A stretch of 64,000 nucleotides of DNA from Cohnella sp. OV330 (GTDB taxonomy: Bacteria > Bacillota > Bacilli > Paenibacillales > Paenibacillaceae): positions 636,828 to 700,827 of the forward strand of contig NZ_FOKE01000001.1 of the NCBI RefSeq assembly GCF_900112065.1, given 5' to 3'. The notes beneath the pieces were generated by a model. That model was given only the letters and a program-made list of their open reading frames with translations. It ran no database searches and was not told where the DNA came from. The position numbers and the translations under genes are program-made. Positions 61,430 to 64,000 of the stretch are shown in pieces; position 1 is the stretch's first letter, and the number at the start of each line of letters is the position of its first letter.

Positions 61430-62851
61430 ATGGCTACCCATATCGTTTCGTTAACGGTGAACAATCGGCCCGGCGTGCTGGCGAACGTCTCGGAGCTGTT
61501 CGGGCGGATCGGCTGCAATATCGAGAAACTGTCGGTCCGAGCCGGCAAGCAGCCGGCCGTCGCGCGGATGAAGGTGGCGGTCTCGATCGATGCCGGCAGC
61601 CTGGACGGCGTGACCGCGCGTCTGGCGGGGCTGCTCGACGTGATCCAGGTCAAGACCAAGGCGCGGCGCCATTGGCGCGAGCCGGTCGCGATCGGCCGGA
61701 CCTCCGCCTTCTGGATCGTCGCCTACAGCTTGTTCATTACGCTGTTCGGCACGAATCTGCCGGCCCCGCTCTACGCGCTGTACCGGGCGCAGTGGCATTT
61801 GCCGCCGGCGGTCATGACGCTCCTGTTCGCCGCCTATGCCATCGTCGTGATTCCCGTCATCCTCGTCGCCGGGCCGTTGTCGGATCGAATCGGACGGGGC
61901 AAGCTGCTGCTCTCCGGCATCCTGTTCGCCCTGCTCGGCTCGATCTGTTTCCTCTTGGCCGACGGGCCGGTCATGCTGGTGCTGTCCCGCATGCTGCAGG
62001 GGGTGTCGGTCGGCATCATGAACGGGGTCGCGGTGGCGGCCATGACGGAGCTCGGCGGCATGCAGGCGCGGAGCCAGGCCGCTCTCGCGGGCTCCGCGGC
62101 CGTGACCGCCGGCAATGCGCTGGGCCCTGTCGTATCCGGCTTCCTGGGCGAACTCGCCGCTCATCCGACGCGCCTTCCCTTCGCGCTTCATGCGATGCTG
62201 GTCTTTCCGAGCATCGTGGGGCTCTGGCTCATCGGAAATAAAGGCGAACGGGCGCGCGGCAAAATTCGGATCCGCTTGCCGGCAGTGCCGCGGGCGATTC
62301 GTCCCGCGCTGTATGCTGCCGCGGGCACATCGTTCATCTCCTGGTCCATCATGAGCCTGGTCACTGCGATCCTCCCGGCTTACCTCCCCGATATCGTCGG
62401 CGAATCGAGCCTGATCGCTTCCGGCGTCGGGCTCGCCCTCGTTCTCGGGCTGTCCGCCTGGGCCCAGATCCGGAGCGGGCGCTACCCGCTGCTCGCCAAC
62501 CTTACGGTCGGCTACCTGCTGCTCGCGACGGGTCTTGCCGTGCTTCTCGCCGCCGCGGCTGCCAAATCTCCGGCGCTGCTCGCGCTGTCCGCCGTCATGC
62601 TCGGGCTGGGCCATGGCCCCTGCTACGCCCGAAGCCTTCGCTACGTCAACGAATCCGTACCGGACGAATACCGCGGCCAGGCCGTATCGATCTATTACGG
62701 CGTGACTTATATGGGCGTCAGCCTCCCGATCCTCGGGCTCGGCATCGCCGCGCAGCGGCTCGGGCTCTTGCCCGCCATCTGTATATTCGCCGGCGTGACG
62801 GTCGGCCTGATGGCTTGGAGCTTGTACCGGTGGAAGCGGCACCTCGCCTGA
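61430..62851 (+). CDS. MFS transporter with N-terminal ACT domain
   Basis: 473 aa. Residues 1-75 are an ACT domain closely like the acetolactate synthase small subunit (HIVSLTVNNRPGVLANVSEL; IGCNIEKLSV; LLDVIQVK). From about residue 90 a 12-helix major facilitator follows: SLFITLFGTNLPAPLYALY, the loop motif GPLSDRIGRGKLL, GHGPCYARSLRYVNESVPDEYRGQAVSIYYG. A regulatory domain that binds amino acids fused to a transporter suggests allosteric control of efflux, perhaps of branched-chain amino acids. The junction is in frame with no stop, and the ATG has AAAGGAG upstream. Convergent with the last gene. Confidence 0.88.
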   Translation: MATHIVSLTVNNRPGVLANVSELFGRIGCNIEKLSVRAGKQPAVARMKVAVSIDAGSLDGVTARLAGLLDVIQVKTKARRHWREPVAIGRTSAFWIVAYSLFITLFGTNLPAPLYALYRAQWHLPPAVMTLLFAAYAIVVIPVILVAGPLSDRIGRGKLLLSGILFALLGSICFLLADGPVMLVLSRMLQGVSVGIMNGVAVAAMTELGGMQARSQAALAGSAAVTAGNALGPVVSGFLGELAAHPTRLPFALHAMLVFPSIVGLWLIGNKGERARGKIRIRLPAVPRAIRPALYAAAGTSFISWSIMSLVTAILPAYLPDIVGESSLIASGVGLALVLGLSAWAQIRSGRYPLLANLTVGYLLLATGLAVLLAAAAAKSPALLALSAVMLGLGHGPCYARSLRYVNESVPDEYRGQAVSIYYGVTYMGVSLPILGLGIAAQRLGLLPAICIFAGVTVGLMAWSLYRWKRHLA

Positions 62852-62877
62852 CCGCATCGGACAGATCGGCCCGCCAT

Positions 62878-62929
62878 AAAAAAGAACCGCCGGATCAGCT
62901 TCGAGGCTGATGCCGGCGGTTCTTTTTCT
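62878..62929. terminator. Bidirectional terminator
   Basis: AAAAAAGAACCGCCGG...CCGGCGGTTCTTTTTC: a long stem of about 10 bp with A run before and T run after, between convergent genes. Confidence 0.92.
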
Positions 62930-62953
62930 TATCTTCGTTTACGGCTTATTCAC

Positions 62954-64000
62954 TCAGTACACTTCCAGCTCCGCAAGCTGCATTCTGTAATAATTGGAAT
63001 CGCTCGGATTTTGACGCAAGCTGGTCCCCGTCACCTTGACATAACGGGCCTGTGCCGAGGCGAAGCTGAAGGACTGCACGGCTCCGCCTGGCAACGCGTA
63101 AGCAGTACGGCTCACGACCGTGCTCCAAGTCGTCCCGTCAGTGGAGACTTGAATCGTAAAATCGACAGGGAAGCCATATCCCGCGTTCCCCGTATCATTA
63201 CGCGGGTATAAGCTGACCTGGCTAATCGTCGCTGCCGTCCCCAAATCTACCATGATCCATTCGGTATGATTGGAAGTAAGCGAATCGTTGCTGGTCCATC
63301 CATATTTTCCGGAAACGGAATTGCGTTCGCCGTCGACAACTTTCCCTACACTCCAGTTGGTCGTATTGTAGGTGCTGCTTGCCGTCACCGTCTTCCCTAG
63401 CGCCAGATTGGCAAGCGGCGCTGCGGACGCTTGCGAGGAGTTCGCGCTCTCGCCTCCGTTATAAAGGGAGCTGACCACGTAATAGTACGTCGTCCCGTTC
63501 GTCACCGTCTGGTCGGTGTACGTGACCGCAGTGACGCTCGACGCGATCGTCGTGTACGGACCGCCGCTGACCGTCGCGCGCTTCACGTTGTAGCCGGTTG
63601 CGCCGCTCACTGCCGTCCAGTTGACGGTCACGGAGCCGCCGCCCCCTGTCGCCGTGACTCCCGTCGGCACGGGATTGGGCACGGTGACGGACGCTGCCGT
63701 CGAATCCGGGCTCGTGCCGCCGGCGCTAACGGCCGCGACGACATAATAATAAGTCGCGCCCGCCGCAACGGTGCTATCCGTGTACGCGTTCGTCGTAACG
63801 CCCGTCGCCAGGGACGTGTATGGGCCGCCGCTGACCGTCGCGCGCTTCACGTTATAGCTCGTCGCGCCGGACGAGGCGTTCCAACTCAGCTGGACGGCGC
63901 CGCCGTAGACGCTGCCCGTGACGCTGGTCGGCGCAAGCGGCGCCGCGCTCACTTCGTCCGCTCCGATATCGTAAGCGGAGCCGGTCGGTCGCTGTTGTCC
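62954..64000 (-). CDS. Secreted protein with two FN3 domains and a C-terminal F5/8C (discoidin) domain, partial
   Basis: 348 aa visible; the frame stays open to the window edge, so this is the C-terminal part of a larger gene. The visible N-terminal stretch GQQRPTGSAYDIGADE is typical of the end of right-handed beta-helix/choice-of-anchor-Q proteins. Two fibronectin type III repeats follow (PTSVTGSVYGGAVQLSWNAS; PTGVTATGGGGSVTVNWTAV), each with YNVKRATVSGGPYT, then an F5/8 type C carbohydrate-binding domain (LALGKTVTASSTYN; KYGWTSNDS; WIMVDLGTAATISQVSLY; ARYVKVTGTSL; MQLAELEVY). Likely an extracellular polysaccharide-degrading enzyme. Confidence 0.88.
   Translation of the reverse strand, partial: GQQRPTGSAYDIGADEVSAAPLAPTSVTGSVYGGAVQLSWNASSGATSYNVKRATVSGGPYTSLATGVTTNAYTDSTVAAGATYYYVVAAVSAGGTSPDSTAASVTVPNPVPTGVTATGGGGSVTVNWTAVSGATGYNVKRATVSGGPYTTIASSVTAVTYTDQTVTNGTTYYYVVSSLYNGGESANSSQASAAPLANLALGKTVTASSTYNTTNWSVGKVVDGERNSVSGKYGWTSNDSLTSNHTEWIMVDLGTAATISQVSLYPRNDTGNAGYGFPVDFTIQVSTDGTTWSTVVSRTAYALPGGAVQSFSFASAQARYVKVTGTSLRQNPSDSNYYRMQLAELEVY

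Noticed and set aside
61451..62857. 468-codon minus-strand frame opposite the ACT-MFS gene
   Set aside because: Shadow frame; the plus strand encodes clear ACT and MFS domains.

Overview
The window looks like chromosome from a GC-rich, Gram-positive, endospore-former-type bacterium of the Paenibacillaceae (Cohnella/Paenibacillus-like). The evidence is strong AAGGAGG-type ribosome binding sites with frequent TTG/GTG starts, an S-layer-homology surface protein, a YesM/YesN two-component pair with Lpl-type sugar ABC transporters, an LCP wall protein, UvsE, a purine riboswitch, and intergenic hairpin repeats of the kind common in that family. No rRNA, tRNA, CRISPR array, prophage or complete insertion sequence was recognised. 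The taxonomic call is inference.

Layout. 1-782: non-coding, with two tandem hairpin arrays and a sharply bounded 55-bp fragment of guaA. 783-4410: a self-contained minus-strand cassette with promoter and palindrome, an ABC exporter carrying a C-terminal cyclic-nucleotide-binding domain, a GNAT, a 33-codon peptide gene with a perfect ribosome binding site, a second GNAT-fold protein, and a terminator. This is the best candidate for an undescribed system (modified and exported small peptide). 4.5-8.9 kb: purine genes (riboswitch-controlled pbuG-like permease, guaA) and a YdcF-like protein. 9.0-13.6 kb: an RCC1/Ig/SLH surface protein and a Bcp peroxiredoxin.

13.7-28.5 kb: a minus-strand glycan catabolic locus. 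It contains a LacI-type regulator whose leader carries three near-identical operators about 168 bp apart, a sugar ABC transporter (two permeases and a lipoprotein), an amidohydrolase, an FGGY kinase, a GH38 alpha-mannosidase, a SIS isomerase-like protein, a ROK kinase and a GH36-type alpha-galactosidase. 28.6-30.1 kb: a nonsense-disrupted nuclease-like gene and a 13-copy 51-bp tandem array. 30.1-35.4 kb: an ABC-2 exporter (ATPase and two permeases), an LCP protein and hemL. 35.4-44 kb: housekeeping and stress genes (HxlR regulator, haloalkane-dehalogenase-like hydrolase, DHFR-like reductase, inositol monophosphatase, TauE/SafE permease, uvsE, nagA and a ROK sugar kinase).

44.1-61.2 kb: a second polysaccharide locus. 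It has a beta-helix protein, a YesM/YesN two-component system, a DUF4091-like protein, GH2 beta-mannosidase-like, GH105 and GH78 enzymes, and an LplABC-type transporter. The set suits import and cytoplasmic degradation of rhamnose- and uronate-containing oligosaccharides. 61.4-62.9 kb: an MFS transporter with an N-terminal ACT domain, an unusual fusion. 62.9-64.0 kb: the C-terminal part of a secreted beta-helix/FN3/discoidin protein that continues past the window edge.

A recurring theme is locus-specific tandem hairpin repeats, usually 50-52 bp per unit, placed directly after stop codons (17.7, 22.1, 29.4 and 40.2 kb, with relatives at 0.1-0.5 and 35.5 kb). At least two of these arrays are clearly the same repeat family that has diverged locus by locus.
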